Below, piece by piece: positions 19,739 to 29,052 of a stretch of DNA of 64,000 nt; positions within the stretch are counted from its first letter, which is position 1; the number at the start of each line of letters is the position of its first letter. A model generated the notes under the pieces. It saw nothing but the letters and a program-made list of their open reading frames with translations. It searched no databases and was not told the origin of the DNA. This stretch comes from Bradyrhizobium symbiodeficiens. Its GTDB lineage: Bacteria > Pseudomonadota > Alphaproteobacteria > Rhizobiales > Xanthobacteraceae. The stretch spans positions 186,001 to 250,000 of the forward strand of contig NZ_CP029427.2 in NCBI RefSeq assembly GCF_002266465.3. The letters run 5' to 3'. Both the position numbers and the translations under genes were made by a program.

Positions 19739-21004
19739 ATGCGGGAAATTAAACTCGAAGACCTCAAGTCCAAAACCCCGGCCGAGCTCGTCTCGTTTGC
19801 GGAGGAGAATGGGGTCGAGAATGCCAGCACGATGCGCAAGCAGGAACTGCTGTTCGCCATCCTCAAGCAGCTCGCGCTCGCCGAGACCGACATTGTCGGC
19901 CAGGGTGTCGTCGAGGTTCTCTCCGACGGCTTCGGCTTTCTCCGCTCGCCCGATGCGAACTATCTGCCGGGCCCGGACGACATCTACGTTTCGCCGTCGC
20001 AGATCCGCCGTTTCGGCCTGCGCACCGGCGACACCATCGAAGGCCACATCCGCAGCCCCAAAGAGGGCGAGCGCTATTTCGCGCTGCTGAAGGTCAACAC
20101 ACTCAATTTCGAGGACCCGGAAAAGGCCAAGCACAAGGTCAATTTCGACAACCTCACGCCGCTGTTTCCGAACCAGCGTTTCCGTATGGAAATCGACGAT
20201 CCGACGCGAAAAGACCTTTCTGCAAGGGTGATCGACATTGTCGCGCCCATCGGAAAGGGCCAGCGCGCGCTGATCGTGGCGCCGCCGCGCACGGGTAAAA
20301 CCGTGCTGATGCAGAACATCGCGCACTCGATTACGCACAACCACCCCGAATGCTATCTGATCGTGCTGCTGATCGACGAGCGTCCGGAAGAAGTCACGGA
20401 CATGCAGCGCTCGGTGAAGGGCGAGGTCGTCTCCTCGACCTTCGACGAACCGGCGGTGCGTCACGTCCAGGTCGCCGAAATGGTGATCGAAAAGGCCAAG
20501 CGCCTGGTCGAGCACGGCCGCGACGTCGTGATCCTGCTCGATTCGATCACCCGCCTCGGCCGCGCCTACAACACCGTGGTTCCCTCATCCGGCAAGGTGC
20601 TGACCGGCGGTGTCGACGCCAACGCGTTGCAGCGGCCGAAGCGCTTCTTCGGTGCCGCCCGTAACATCGAGGAGGGCGGCTCGCTGACCATCATCGCGAC
20701 CGCGCTGGTCGATACCGGCAGCCGCATGGACGAAGTCATTTTCGAAGAGTTCAAGGGCACCGGTAACTCGGAGCTGATCCTCGACCGCAAGGTCTCGGAC
20801 AAGCGCACCTTCCCGGCGATCGACATCTCGCGCTCCGGCACGCGCAAGGAGGAGCTCATCACCGATCCGCAGGTGCTCAAGAAGATGTACGTGCTCCGCC
20901 GCATCCTCAACCCGATGGGCACGATGGATGCGATCGACTTCCTGCTCGACAAGCTGCGCTCGACGAAAAGCAATTCGGAGTTCTTCGACTCCATGAACAC
21001 CTGA
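19739..21004 (+). CDS. rho: Transcription termination factor Rho
   Basis: 421 aa. The N-terminal [22 protein letters not shown] is the Rho start; I chose this ATG over the upstream frame. The OSP/RNA-binding fold contains [22 protein letters not shown] and the ATPase core has [14 protein letters not shown] (Walker A) and [10 protein letters not shown] (Walker B). The hexameric helicase terminates transcription at C-rich rut sites. A strong intrinsic terminator follows within 25 nt. Confidence 0.97.
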   Translation: MREIKLEDLKSKTPAELVSFAEENGVENASTMRKQELLFAILKQLALAETDIVGQGVVEVLSDGFGFLRSPDANYLPGPDDIYVSPSQIRRFGLRTGDTIEGHIRSPKEGERYFALLKVNTLNFEDPEKAKHKVNFDNLTPLFPNQRFRMEIDDPTRKDLSARVIDIVAPIGKGQRALIVAPPRTGKTVLMQNIAHSITHNHPECYLIVLLIDERPEEVTDMQRSVKGEVVSSTFDEPAVRHVQVAEMVIEKAKRLVEHGRDVVILLDSITRLGRAYNTVVPSSGKVLTGGVDANALQRPKRFFGAARNIEEGGSLTIIATALVDTGSRMDEVIFEEFKGTGNSELILDRKVSDKRTFPAIDISRSGTRKEELITDPQVLKKMYVLRRILNPMGTMDAIDFLLDKLRSTKSNSEFFDSMNT

Positions 21005-21027
21005 GTGCAGTGCAGCAATAAGTTAGA

Positions 21028-21050
21028 GGGCGCCTTCGGGCGCCCTTTTT
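21028..21050 (+). terminator. Rho-independent terminator of rho
   Basis: GGGCGCC-TTCG-GGCGCCC (21028-21045) followed by TTTTT (21046-21050). A 7-bp GC stem with a UUCG tetraloop and a T-run is a textbook intrinsic terminator. Confidence 0.92.
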
Positions 21051-21186
21051 CGTTGTGCGGCCTGCTGCAGCGAAGGCGCAGCATGCAACCGTGGGGAAGG
21101 GTGGATCCGATTTTCCAAGAAGATGCTGATATGGCTACATAATTCTTGATAAAATTTTGCAGATGTTCCTCAGGCGGGGAGGTTTT

Positions 21187-21292
21187 TGCAGCAGAATGGC
21201 GGGGATCATATTGCATTGCAGTATGATCTTTGCTGCAGCAAGGGCGCAGCAAAACGGCCCGCCGTGGTCCAGGAACGGGCCGTTTGCCTTTT
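21187..21292 (+). ncRNA. Structured leader or small RNA upstream of mnmE
   Basis: A nested stem (TGCAGCA 21187-21193 with TGCTGCA 21231-21237; GATCATA 21204-21210 with TATGATC 21222-21228) is followed by a terminator-like hairpin AAACGGCCCG-N14-CGGGCCGTTT (21252-21285) and a T-rich tail GCCTTTTCTT. An AT-rich stretch at 21130-21160 could hold a promoter. The terminator stem ends about 30 nt before the mnmE ATG, so it is either an attenuator of mnmE or the end of a separate small RNA. The RNA's 5' end and family are unknown. Confidence 0.35.
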
Positions 21293-21317
21293 CTTCGCCG
21301 GCCGGACAAATAGGTCA

Positions 21318-22670
21318 ATGCATCCGCGGGACCAGACCATCTTTGCGTTATCGTCCGGCCGGACGCCGAGTGCGATCGCCGTGGTGCGCGTCTCAGGCCC
21401 GCAAGCCGGCCTGGCACTGACGACCTTGGCGGGGAAGCTGCCGGCACCGAGGCAGGCCAGTCGCCGGCTGCTTCGTGACGGCGCGGGCCAGCCGATCGAC
21501 GATGCGGTCGTGCTGTGGTTTCCGGGACCGGCCAGCGCGACCGGCGAGGATGTCGCCGAATTCCACGTTCACGGCGGCCGCGCCGTGCTGTCGGTGCTGT
21601 TTGCCGAGATTGCTGTAATTCCGAATATTCGGGCCGCCGAGCCGGGCGAGTTCACGCGGCGCGCCTTCGAGAACGGCAAGCTTGATCTCACCGAGGCCGA
21701 GGGCCTCGACGATCTCATCCACGCCGACACGGACCGCCAGCGTCGCCAGGCGCTGCGGCAGCTACAAGGCCTGCTCGGTGACCGCGCGCGCGACTGGCGT
21801 GAGCGCGTCATCGAGGCGTCGGCGCTGATCGAAGCCGGCATCGATTTTTCCGATGAAGGCGATGTGCCGGCGGAGTTGAGGGCGCCGGCGATCAAGGCGA
21901 TCGAAACGCTGCACGGTGAAATCACAAAAGTCCTTGCGGCACAGGGACATTCTGAACGCCTGCGTGACGGCCTCGTGGTTGCCATCGCCGGCGAGCCCAA
22001 TGTCGGCAAGTCGACGTTGATCAATCAGCTCGCACGTCGCGAGGTCGCGATCGTCTCGCCGCATGCCGGCACCACGCGTGACGTGATCGAGGTCCAGCTC
22101 GATCTCGATGGTTATCCCGTAACGATCATCGATACCGCCGGTATTCGCGAGACGGACGATCCGGTCGAGCAGGAGGGTGTTCGCCGCGCGCGAGCTCGGG
22201 CCGAGGATGCCGACCTCGTGCTGTGGCTGATGGAGGGAGAGCAAGCCGTCGATCCGGACGCGATGCGCTCCCTTTGGAAATCCGGAGACAGCGATCGGTC
22301 AGAGGGATCGGTCTGGATCGTCCGTAACAAGATCGATCTCATGGCTGGCGGTACCAGACCGAGCGGTGAGTTCGGGATCTCGGCGGGGCGTGGCGACGGC
22401 ATCCCGGAGCTGGTCGATGCGTTGGTGAAATTCGCTTCCGAGTTTTTCGGAGCCACCGAGGGCGCAGTCGTGACCCGGGCTCGCCAGCGGGACCTGTTGA
22501 GCCGGGCATCCGAGAGCTTGCGCCGGAGTCTGGACCTTGTAGAAGACGGCGAGGAGCTCGCGGCCGAGGAGCTGCGCGCAGCGGCCTATGCCTTGGGCCG
22601 GCTGCTTGGCCGGGTGGACGTCGAGGACGTCTTGGGCGCGATTTTTCAGAAGTTTTGCATCGGAAAGTAG
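21318..22670 (+). CDS. mnmE: tRNA modification GTPase MnmE
   Basis: 450 aa. The N-terminal tetrahydrofolate-binding domain begins [24 protein letters not shown]. The G domain has GEPNVGKST (G1), DTAG (G3) and NKID (G4), and the protein ends FCIGK, the invariant C-terminal motif. With MnmG it installs the cmnm5 group at U34 of tRNAs. The ATG at 21318 was chosen because it starts the conserved domain; upstream codons are in the leader region. Confidence 0.97.
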   Translation: MHPRDQTIFALSSGRTPSAIAVVRVSGPQAGLALTTLAGKLPAPRQASRRLLRDGAGQPIDDAVVLWFPGPASATGEDVAEFHVHGGRAVLSVLFAEIAVIPNIRAAEPGEFTRRAFENGKLDLTEAEGLDDLIHADTDRQRRQALRQLQGLLGDRARDWRERVIEASALIEAGIDFSDEGDVPAELRAPAIKAIETLHGEITKVLAAQGHSERLRDGLVVAIAGEPNVGKSTLINQLARREVAIVSPHAGTTRDVIEVQLDLDGYPVTIIDTAGIRETDDPVEQEGVRRARARAEDADLVLWLMEGEQAVDPDAMRSLWKSGDSDRSEGSVWIVRNKIDLMAGGTRPSGEFGISAGRGDGIPELVDALVKFASEFFGATEGAVVTRARQRDLLSRASESLRRSLDLVEDGEELAAEELRAAAYALGRLLGRVDVEDVLGAIFQKFCIGK

Positions 22671-22712
22671 GACTAGTTCTTGAGTGTAGAACTAGCGCTT
22701 GTTCCATTCCTT

Positions 22713-22728
22713 TGTTTCACGTGAAACA
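22713..22728. promoter_or_regulatory. parS site 1 (ParB-binding centromere)
   Basis: TGTTTCACGTGAAACA, an exact match to the bacterial parS consensus and a perfect palindrome. It lies 43 nt after the mnmE stop. Confidence 0.95.
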
Positions 22729-22820
22729 TCCATCGCTTGGTCCCTGTTTGGGAACCCGGCTTGGGCGGATAGCGCAGCGCACGCAGGACTCGGGCTCTTT
22801 CGCCGTCTTGGATTCGCCGC

Positions 22821-22836
22821 TGTTTCACGTGAAACA
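22821..22836. promoter_or_regulatory. parS site 2
   Basis: TGTTTCACGTGAAACA, exact consensus, 92 bp from site 1 (intervening bases). Confidence 0.95.
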
Positions 22837-23044
22837 TTACTCGGACGGGTGGCGGGACCAACTGAGGGTCTTTCAGTCCGCGAGTGCAAGGTCGGTCGCG
22901 CTCACCTCATCATGACGAGGAGTCCTGGCGCGAGGAATCCGGATCGCCGCCGTGGAAGGCCGGGGGTTACTAGCTGCGCTCGCGAGGACTGAACGTGCTC
23001 TTGCGGGTCCCAACGGGCGTCTTTTCCGCCGTGAGGCCCGAGTT

Positions 23045-23060
23045 CGTTTCACGTGAAACG
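23045..23060. promoter_or_regulatory. parS site 3
   Basis: CGTTTCACGTGAAACG keeps the 14-bp core GTTTCACGTGAAAC exactly and changes only the outer base pair. Confidence 0.9.
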
Positions 23061-23081
23061 CGAGACGATTCAATGCCCGTC

Positions 23082-23107
23082 CTACTGTGCATGGGGTTGT
23101 TTTCGCA
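23082..23107 (+). repeat. 26-bp dispersed repeat, copy 1
   Basis: Begins CTACTGTGCATGGGG and ends TCGCA. Copy 2 at 59146-59171 differs at one base (position 21). It lies between parS sites 3 and 4. Confidence 0.8.
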
Positions 23108-23132
23108 AAAATTGCCCCCCGGCCAGGATCGG

Positions 23133-23148
23133 TGTTTCACGTGAAACA
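23133..23148. promoter_or_regulatory. parS site 4
   Basis: TGTTTCACGTGAAACA, exact consensus, 57 bp upstream of the mnmG start codon (position 23205). Confidence 0.95.
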
Positions 23149-23204
23149 TCCGCTTCATTAGTTTCCACTTCCGGCCCAGCGGCCTCTGAGCTAGAAGTCC
23201 ATTC

Positions 23205-25085
23205 ATGCGAACAGAGCGAGAGAGCTTCGACGTCATCGTGATCGGCGGCGGCCACGCCGGCTGTGAGGCCGCGGCTGCATCTGCGCGGATGGGCGCTGCG
23301 ACGGCTCTGGTGACGCATCGTTTCTCCACCGTCGGCGCGATGTCCTGCAATCCCGCAATCGGCGGCCTTGGTAAGGGACATCTCGTTCGCGAAGTCGATG
23401 CGCTGGATGGCCTGATGGGTCGCGTGGGCGATGCCGGCGGCATCCAGTTTCGTGTCCTGAACCGGCGGAAGGGTCCTGCGGTTCGCGGCCCTCGAGCTCA
23501 AGCGGACAGAAAACTCTATGCCGTCGCGATGCAGGCCGCGATCGGGCAGACCGAGGGTCTCTCGGTCATCGAAGGTGAGGCAGACGAACTGATCGTGGTC
23601 GACGGCCGCGTCACCGGTCTGCGCCTGGCCGACGGTCGAGAGCTTCGGGCAGGGGCTGTGGTTGTCACCACAGGCACCTTCCTCCGCGGTCTCATTCATC
23701 TGGGAGAGAAGAACTGGCCAGCCGGCCGCGTCGATGAGGCGCCCGCGATGGGTCTTTCCACCTCCTTCGAGCGCGCCGGCTTCACCCTCGGACGGCTGAA
23801 GACCGGCACTCCGCCGCGCCTCGACGGCGCCACGATCGACTGGTCGGCGGTCGAGATGCAGCCCGGGGACGAACCGCCGGAGCCGTTCTCGGTGATGACC
23901 AGGCGGATCACGACGCCGCAGATCCATTGCGGCATCACCCGGACCACGGCTGCGACCCATGAGGTGATCCGGGCCAATGTCCATCGCTCGCCGATGTATT
24001 CCGGCCAGATCAAGAGCTCCGGCCCGCGCTATTGCCCCTCGATCGAGGACAAGATCGTCCGCTTCGGCGACCGCGACGGCCACCAGATCTTCCTGGAGCC
24101 GGAGGGTCTCGACGATAGCACCGTCTATCCCAACGGCATCTCGACCTCGCTCCCCGAGGAGGTCCAGCTCGCGATCCTTGCCACCATTCCCGGCCTGGAA
24201 CGGGTGAAGATGGTCCGGCCGGGCTATGCCATCGAATACGACCACATTGATCCCCGCGAGCTGGACCCGACCCTGCAGACCAGGCGCCTGCGCGGCCTGT
24301 TCCTGGCCGGACAGATCAACGGCACCACCGGGTACGAAGAGGCCGCCGGGCAGGGCATCGTGGCCGGCTTGAATGCGGCGCTGGCTGCGAGCGGTGGCGC
24401 ACTGACTGTGTTCGACCGCGCGGACGGCTATCTTGGTGTGATGATCGACGACCTCGTCACCCGCGGGATCAGCGAGCCCTATCGGATGTTCACCTCCAGG
24501 GCCGAATACCGGCTGACGCTGCGGGCCGACAATGCCGATCAACGTCTGACCGAGAAGGGAATCGCGCTCGGCTGCGTCGGGAATGCGCGGATCCGGCATC
24601 ACCGCGCCAAGATGGACGCTTTGAATGCGGCTCGAACACTGTCGAAGTCGCTGACGATCACCCCGAACGAGGCGATCAAGCACGGATTGTCCCTGAACCG
24701 GGATGGGCAGCGCCGGTCCGCATTCTCGCTTATGGCCTATCCGGATATCGGCTGGAGCGAGGTCCGGGCAATCTGGCCGGAGCTGTCCGCGATCGACCCC
24801 GTCATCGCCACCCATCTCGAGATCGACGCCAAGTACGACGTCTATCTGGAGCGCCAGAGCGCGGACGTCGAAGCCTTCCGGCGGGACGAGGGGCTGGTCC
24901 TGTTGGAGGTCGATTATCAGCAGGTGCCCGGGCTCTCCAACGAGGTCCGCGCCAAGCTGGAGAAGGCACGGCCGTTCACCGTCGGGCAGGCTGGCCGGAT
25001 CGACGGCATGACGCCGGCCGCGCTCGGGATCCTTGCAGCTTATCTCCGCCGCGAGGCCCGGAAGACCTCCAAAGCAATCGCATAG
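23205..25085 (+). CDS. mnmG: tRNA uridine-5-carboxymethylaminomethyl modification enzyme MnmG (GidA)
   Basis: 626 aa. The FAD-binding N-terminus is [14 protein letters not shown], with the MnmG signatures [23 protein letters not shown] and RYCPSIEDK. With MnmE it makes cmnm5U34 in tRNA. It starts at ATG after parS site 4 and ends 9 nt before the rsmG start codon. Confidence 0.98.
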   Translation: MRTERESFDVIVIGGGHAGCEAAAASARMGAATALVTHRFSTVGAMSCNPAIGGLGKGHLVREVDALDGLMGRVGDAGGIQFRVLNRRKGPAVRGPRAQADRKLYAVAMQAAIGQTEGLSVIEGEADELIVVDGRVTGLRLADGRELRAGAVVVTTGTFLRGLIHLGEKNWPAGRVDEAPAMGLSTSFERAGFTLGRLKTGTPPRLDGATIDWSAVEMQPGDEPPEPFSVMTRRITTPQIHCGITRTTAATHEVIRANVHRSPMYSGQIKSSGPRYCPSIEDKIVRFGDRDGHQIFLEPEGLDDSTVYPNGISTSLPEEVQLAILATIPGLERVKMVRPGYAIEYDHIDPRELDPTLQTRRLRGLFLAGQINGTTGYEEAAGQGIVAGLNAALAASGGALTVFDRADGYLGVMIDDLVTRGISEPYRMFTSRAEYRLTLRADNADQRLTEKGIALGCVGNARIRHHRAKMDALNAARTLSKSLTITPNEAIKHGLSLNRDGQRRSAFSLMAYPDIGWSEVRAIWPELSAIDPVIATHLEIDAKYDVYLERQSADVEAFRRDEGLVLLEVDYQQVPGLSNEVRAKLEKARPFTVGQAGRIDGMTPAALGILAAYLRREARKTSKAIA

Positions 25086-25086
25086 G

Positions 25087-25102
25087 CGTTTCACGTGAAA
25101 CA
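25087..25102. promoter_or_regulatory. parS site 5 overlapping the rsmG start
   Basis: CGTTTCACGTGAAACA matches parS in 15 of 16 positions. Its GTG (25095-25097) is the apparent rsmG start codon, so the centromere site and translation start coincide. Confidence 0.9.
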
Positions 25103-25868
25103 GCGCGGACCGGGCGGCGACAGACCGCTAACGCGACGACCCGGAACAGGCGAGGGCGCGGATCGTCGACCTGACCCTGGACCGGCCAAGCCGAAGATCG
25201 ACAAGGCCAGCGCCAACGATCAGGCGCTCGACTCCGTCATTGCCGCGGACAAGGGCGAGGCGCTGAAGCTCGCGCCTGTTTCACATGAAACGGAAGCACG
25301 GCTTGACCGCTATATCGCGTTGCTCCGGGAGTGGCAGGCCAAGACCAACCTGGTCGCTCCCTCGACTTTGCCGCAGCTCTGGACCCGGCACATCGCCGAC
25401 TCGCTTCAGCTCGTCGATCTCGCGCCGTCCGCAAAGCGCTGGGCCGACCTCGGTAGCGGCGGCGGCTTCCCCGGCGTCGTGCTTGCCTGCGCCATGGCAG
25501 GGACTCCAGGCGCTAGCGTTCATCTTGTCGAGCGAATCGCCAAGAAGGCCGCGTTTTTGCGCGAAGCGGTCCGCGTCACCACATCTCCGGGAGTCGTACA
25601 TCTGGCTGAGATCGGGGATAATGTGGATAGAATCACCGGCCCCGTCGATTGCGTCACCGCGCGTGCCTTGGCTCCGCTACATCAACTCATCGGTTTTGCG
25701 GAGCCGCTGATGCGCCAGGGCGCAAAGGCGCTGTTTCTCAAGGGTCAAGATGTAGAGGCTGAATTGACCGAAGCCGCTAAATATTGGAATATTCAGCCGC
25801 AGCTCCACAAAAGCCGTACTGGCGACGGGTGGATCGTCGAGCTGATGTCCGTCGAACGGCGCGGGTGA
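25095..25868 (+). CDS. rsmG: 16S rRNA (guanine527-N7)-methyltransferase RsmG (GidB)
   Basis: 257 aa. The SAM-binding motif is WADLGSGGGFPGVVLA, followed by VERIAKKAAFLREA, as in the GidB family. The core starts at about residue 63 (ETEARLDRYIALLREWQAKTNLVAPSTL); the first 60 residues are an unusual, charged extension, longer than in most RsmG. The only plausible start found is GTG inside parS site 5, and no Shine-Dalgarno is visible, so the true start may be further in. It methylates G527 of 16S rRNA. Confidence 0.88.
   Translation: MKQRGPGGDRPLTRRPGTGEGADRRPDPGPAKPKIDKASANDQALDSVIAADKGEALKLAPVSHETEARLDRYIALLREWQAKTNLVAPSTLPQLWTRHIADSLQLVDLAPSAKRWADLGSGGGFPGVVLACAMAGTPGASVHLVERIAKKAAFLREAVRVTTSPGVVHLAEIGDNVDRITGPVDCVTARALAPLHQLIGFAEPLMRQGAKALFLKGQDVEAELTEAAKYWNIQPQLHKSRTGDGWIVELMSVERRG
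25277..25292. promoter_or_regulatory. Degenerate parS-like sequence inside rsmG
   Basis: TGTTTCACATGAAACG matches parS in 14 of 16 positions; one change is in the central CACGTG. In frame it encodes V-S-H-E-T. An intact core here would read V-S-R-E-T. Confidence 0.6.
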
Positions 25869-25896
25869 GGCGTCAGGGGCCGAGTGGGGAATTTCG

Positions 25897-26751
25897 ATGA
25901 GCGCGATTGACGAGCCGCAGCAAGAGCAGACTTCCGAGGTCCCGCACGGCCACCCGCGCATCCTGGCGCTGGCGAATCAGAAGGGCGGTGTGGGAAAAAC
26001 AACCACAGCGATCAACCTCGGCACGGCACTCGCCGCGATCGGCGAGCGGGTCCTGATCGTCGATCTCGATCCGCAGGGCAATGCCTCGACCGGCCTCGGC
26101 ATCGACCGCCGCAACCGCTCCTGCTCGACCTATGACGTGCTGATCGGGGAAGCCGGCCTGCGTGAAGCTGTGGTGTCGACCGCGGTGCCGCGGCTGCACA
26201 TCGCGCCCTCGACCATGGATCTCTCCGGTCTTGAGCTCGAGCTCGGCACCACGCCCGGCCGCGCCTTCAAGCTACGCGACGCCATCGGCGCGCTCAACAA
26301 CAACGTCTCGCCGGATGCCGACTACACCTATGTGCTGATCGACTGCCCGCCCTCGCTCAACCTGCTCACGGTCAACGCGATGGCGGCGTCGGACGCGATC
26401 CTGGTGCCGCTGCAATGCGAGTTCTTCGCGCTCGAAGGTCTGTCGCAACTCTTGCAGACGGTCGAGCAGGTGCGCTCGACGCTCAATCCGAATCTGTCGA
26501 TCCACGGCATCGTGCTGACCATGTTCGACTCGCGCAACAACCTCTCCAATCAGGTCGTCGCCGACGTCCGGCAGTTCATGGGCGAGAAGGTCTACAAGAC
26601 CATGATCCCGCGCAACGTCCGCATCTCGGAGGCGCCGTCCTACGGCAAGCCGGTGCTGGTCTACGATCTCAAATGCGTCGGCAGCGAAGCCTATTTGCGG
26701 CTTGCCACCGAAGTGATCCAGCGCGAGCGCGAGCTGCGCGTCACGCATTGA
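25897..26751 (+). CDS. parA: Chromosome partitioning ATPase ParA
   Basis: 284 aa. Deviant Walker A QKGGVGKTT, Walker A' VDLDPQGNAS and Walker B LIDCPPSL are all in place, with the C-terminal RNVRISEAPSYGKPV of chromosomal ParA (Soj). It drives segregation of ParB-parS complexes from the origin. Start 28 nt after rsmG; order rsmG-parA-parB is the normal one. Confidence 0.97.
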   Translation: MSAIDEPQQEQTSEVPHGHPRILALANQKGGVGKTTTAINLGTALAAIGERVLIVDLDPQGNASTGLGIDRRNRSCSTYDVLIGEAGLREAVVSTAVPRLHIAPSTMDLSGLELELGTTPGRAFKLRDAIGALNNNVSPDADYTYVLIDCPPSLNLLTVNAMAASDAILVPLQCEFFALEGLSQLLQTVEQVRSTLNPNLSIHGIVLTMFDSRNNLSNQVVADVRQFMGEKVYKTMIPRNVRISEAPSYGKPVLVYDLKCVGSEAYLRLATEVIQRERELRVTH

Positions 26752-26758
26752 CGGTGCC

Positions 26759-26844
26759 GTAGGGTGGGCAAAGGCGCCTTCGCCGTGCCCACCATCTTAC
26801 GCACATAGACAACTGGTGGGCACGCTTCGCTTTGCCCACCCTAC
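26759..26844. repeat. Palindromic intergenic repeat (GTAGGGTGGGCAAAG type)
   Basis: Terminal inverted arms GTAGGGTGGGCAAAG (26759-26773) and CTTTGCCCACCCTAC (26830-26844) enclose two smaller GTGGGCA/TGCCCAC hairpins. It fills most of the parA-parB gap. A related element is at 39711-39799. Confidence 0.85.
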
Positions 26845-26892
26845 GACAATTCAGTTCTGGAGTGCTGCAGCGTGAATCCAAGGGAGCTGGCG

Positions 26893-27780
26893 ATGGCCGA
26901 CGAAGCGCGTTCGCGACTGGGCCGGGGTCTTGCAAGTCTGATCGGTGATGTCGGTGGCGAGGCTCAGCATGTCGATCGGCCGCGCGCGCAGCGCAAGGTG
27001 CCGATCGAGTTCATCAAGGCCAATCCGCGTAATCCGCGCCGCACCTTTTCGGACACCGAACTGAAGGAGCTCTCCGAGTCCATCAGGCAGCATGGTGTGA
27101 TCCAGCCGATCGTGGTGCGCCCGGTGAAGGGCGCGCAGGATCGCTTCGAGATCATCGCCGGCGAGCGGCGCTGGCGCGCCTCGCAGATGGCCGGCCTGCA
27201 TGAAGTGCCGATCGTCCCGGTCGACATCAGCGACAGCGACGCGTTGGAGTTCGCGATCGTCGAGAACGTGCAGCGCGAAGATCTCAATCCGATGGAAGAG
27301 GCGCAGGGCTATCACGCGCTCGCCAACGAGTTCAAACGCAGCCAGGAAGACATCGCAAAAGTCGTCGGCAAGAGCCGCAGCCACGTCGCCAACATGATGC
27401 GGCTTACCAAGCTGCCAGCCGAAGTGCAGGCCTTCATCGCGACCGGCGAGCTGACCGCCGGTCACGCCCGCGCGCTGATCGGCGTGCCCGATCCGCTCGC
27501 GGCTGCCAAGCGCATCGTCGAGGAGGGCCTCAACGTGCGCCAGGCGGAGGCGCTCGCACATGAAGAGGGCGTGCCGGAGCGCAAGCCGCAAAAGGCGCGC
27601 GCCACCGGGGGCAAGGAAAAAGACCCCGATACGATCGATCTCGAGAAGCGTGTCAGCGACGCGCTCGGCCTCAAGGTCACCGTCAATCACCGCGATCCCG
27701 GCGGTTCGGTCCAGATCAGCTACAGCAACCTCGATCAGCTCGACGAGGTGATGAAGCGTCTGGCCAAGGGCGCGCTGTAG
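26893..27780 (+). CDS. parB: Chromosome partitioning protein ParB
   Basis: 295 aa. The ParB/Spo0J N-terminus starts RSRLGRGLASLIGD (ParA-stimulating region), then NPRNPRRTF, box II GERRWRAS and the HTH around SRSHVANMMRLTKLP. It binds parS, loads SMC and spreads. I chose the ATG at 26893 because AAGGGAG lies at the right distance; GTG at 26872 is the other option. The C-terminal dimerisation region is intact. Confidence 0.95.
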   Translation: MADEARSRLGRGLASLIGDVGGEAQHVDRPRAQRKVPIEFIKANPRNPRRTFSDTELKELSESIRQHGVIQPIVVRPVKGAQDRFEIIAGERRWRASQMAGLHEVPIVPVDISDSDALEFAIVENVQREDLNPMEEAQGYHALANEFKRSQEDIAKVVGKSRSHVANMMRLTKLPAEVQAFIATGELTAGHARALIGVPDPLAAAKRIVEEGLNVRQAEALAHEEGVPERKPQKARATGGKEKDPDTIDLEKRVSDALGLKVTVNHRDPGGSVQISYSNLDQLDEVMKRLAKGAL

Positions 27781-27816
27781 GTTTCCGTCATTGCGAGTGC
27801 AGTGCTCGCCGTTCTC

Positions 27817-27949
27817 GTGTCCCGGACGCGCTGCAACGCGCAGCGTTGCTGCGCAGAGCCGGGACCCATAGCCAAGAACGAAATCGCAGACGCATGGGCC
27901 CCGGCTCTGCAGCGCACCGCCAAGAAGCGCTGCGCTGCGTCCGGGGCAC
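27817..27949. repeat. Inverted intergenic repeat (GTGTCCCGGACGC type)
   Basis: GTGTCCCGGACGC (27817-27829) and GCGTCCGGGGCAC (27937-27949) form the outer inverted arms, with further internal inverted pieces (GGACGC, GCGTCC, GCGCAGCG). It lies between convergent parB and holA. Confidence 0.75.
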
Positions 27950-27959
27950 GAGACAGCGG

Positions 27960-28988
27960 CTATCCCCGCCGCTTCGCGTTCGCGGCGATCGCCATTAGAG
28001 TGCGCTGGGCGATGGCTGCGGCCAGCGTCGATTGCTTGCGGGTGTCGAGCGCCGCGCTCGCGAGCTGCTCGATGATGGCGGCGAGCCGCGCCACGCTGAA
28101 ATTGCGCAGTGCCGTTTCGACCGCTGGCTTGCGTGAGAAATGCAGGCGCGGATAACCGCCGTCGAGCACGGCGGAAGCAGGCTGGCCGTCGGCGATCGCG
28201 AGCGCCGATTTGTGCAGCCACGCAGCCTGGCGCTGCGCGGCGGAGATGATGACGCCGGGATAAGTGCCGGCGATCATGGCCTTGGCGAATTCGGTCTCGA
28301 CAATGTCGGGCCGGCCGGCAAAGGCCCCGTCGACGATCGGGTCGAGCTTGAGCTCGGACGCGTCCGCAACCACCGCCATCACGTCGTCCAGCGTGATCTC
28401 GCCCTTGCCATGGGCATAGAGGGCCAGCTTGCGCAGCTCGTTGCGCGAGGCCTGGCGGTCGCCGCCGAGGAAGGACATCAGCGCCGCGCGGGCATCCTGC
28501 GCGATGCGCAAATTTGCGATGCGGAGCTCGTCTTCCATCAACTTGGCAAGGTCGCGCTCGGTGTCGGGATAGCAGCCGATCGCAACGGCTGCCTTGGCGC
28601 GCTCGCAGGCCTTGCGCAGCGGCGATTCCGGTCGCAGCTCGCCGGCCTCGATCACGATGCGGCAATCCCTCACGTTCATTTCGGCCAGGGTGTCGATGCC
28701 GCTGGCAAAGCTGCGCGAGCCTGCGCGAATGCGGATGGCGCGGCGGCCGCCGAACAGCGGCACCGTCATGGCTTCGTCGACGAGGCGCGAGGGCTCGGCG
28801 GAGAGCTCGTCGCCGTCGAGCTTGACCAGCGAGAATGGATCGTTGGGATCATCGACGGCAGAGGCGATCAGCGCGTCTGCGCGCTCACGCACCAAGCCGG
28901 CATCGGGACCGTAGAGCAGGATGATTGGACGGCCCGCATCGGGGCGGGCGAGGAAGGCGTCGATCTCTTTTCCACGCAGCGCAACCAT
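27960..28988 (-). CDS. holA: DNA polymerase III delta subunit
   Basis: 342 aa. The HolA pattern is visible: RPIILLYGPDAGLVRERADAL at the N-terminus and the C-terminal LHFSRKPAVETALRNFSVARLAAIIEQL. Delta is the clamp-loader wrench that opens the beta clamp. The gene lies downstream of leuS-lptE on the same strand, the common alphaproteobacterial order. Confidence 0.94.
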   Translation of the reverse strand: MVALRGKEIDAFLARPDAGRPIILLYGPDAGLVRERADALIASAVDDPNDPFSLVKLDGDELSAEPSRLVDEAMTVPLFGGRRAIRIRAGSRSFASGIDTLAEMNVRDCRIVIEAGELRPESPLRKACERAKAAVAIGCYPDTERDLAKLMEDELRIANLRIAQDARAALMSFLGGDRQASRNELRKLALYAHGKGEITLDDVMAVVADASELKLDPIVDGAFAGRPDIVETEFAKAMIAGTYPGVIISAAQRQAAWLHKSALAIADGQPASAVLDGGYPRLHFSRKPAVETALRNFSVARLAAIIEQLASAALDTRKQSTLAAAIAQRTLMAIAANAKRRG

Positions 28989-29052
28989 CGGGCCTCAAGG
29001 ACGTCATTGCCCGGCTCGCGATGTCGTCAAGCCCGGAAATGAGGGAGCAAAT

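Larger units (their letters stand above)
22671..23204. other. Intergenic centromere region between mnmE and mnmG
   Basis: 534 bp with no convincing gene. It carries four parS sites (22713, 22821, 23045, 23133) and one copy of a 26-bp dispersed repeat (23082-23107). It is the largest part of the parS cluster and lies about 3.7 kb to the right of the candidate origin. Confidence 0.75.

Noticed and set aside
23082..25094. A 670-codon open frame antisense to mnmG
   Set aside because: It is the shadow of a GC-rich real gene: the + strand carries all MnmG motifs, and the antisense frame has none.
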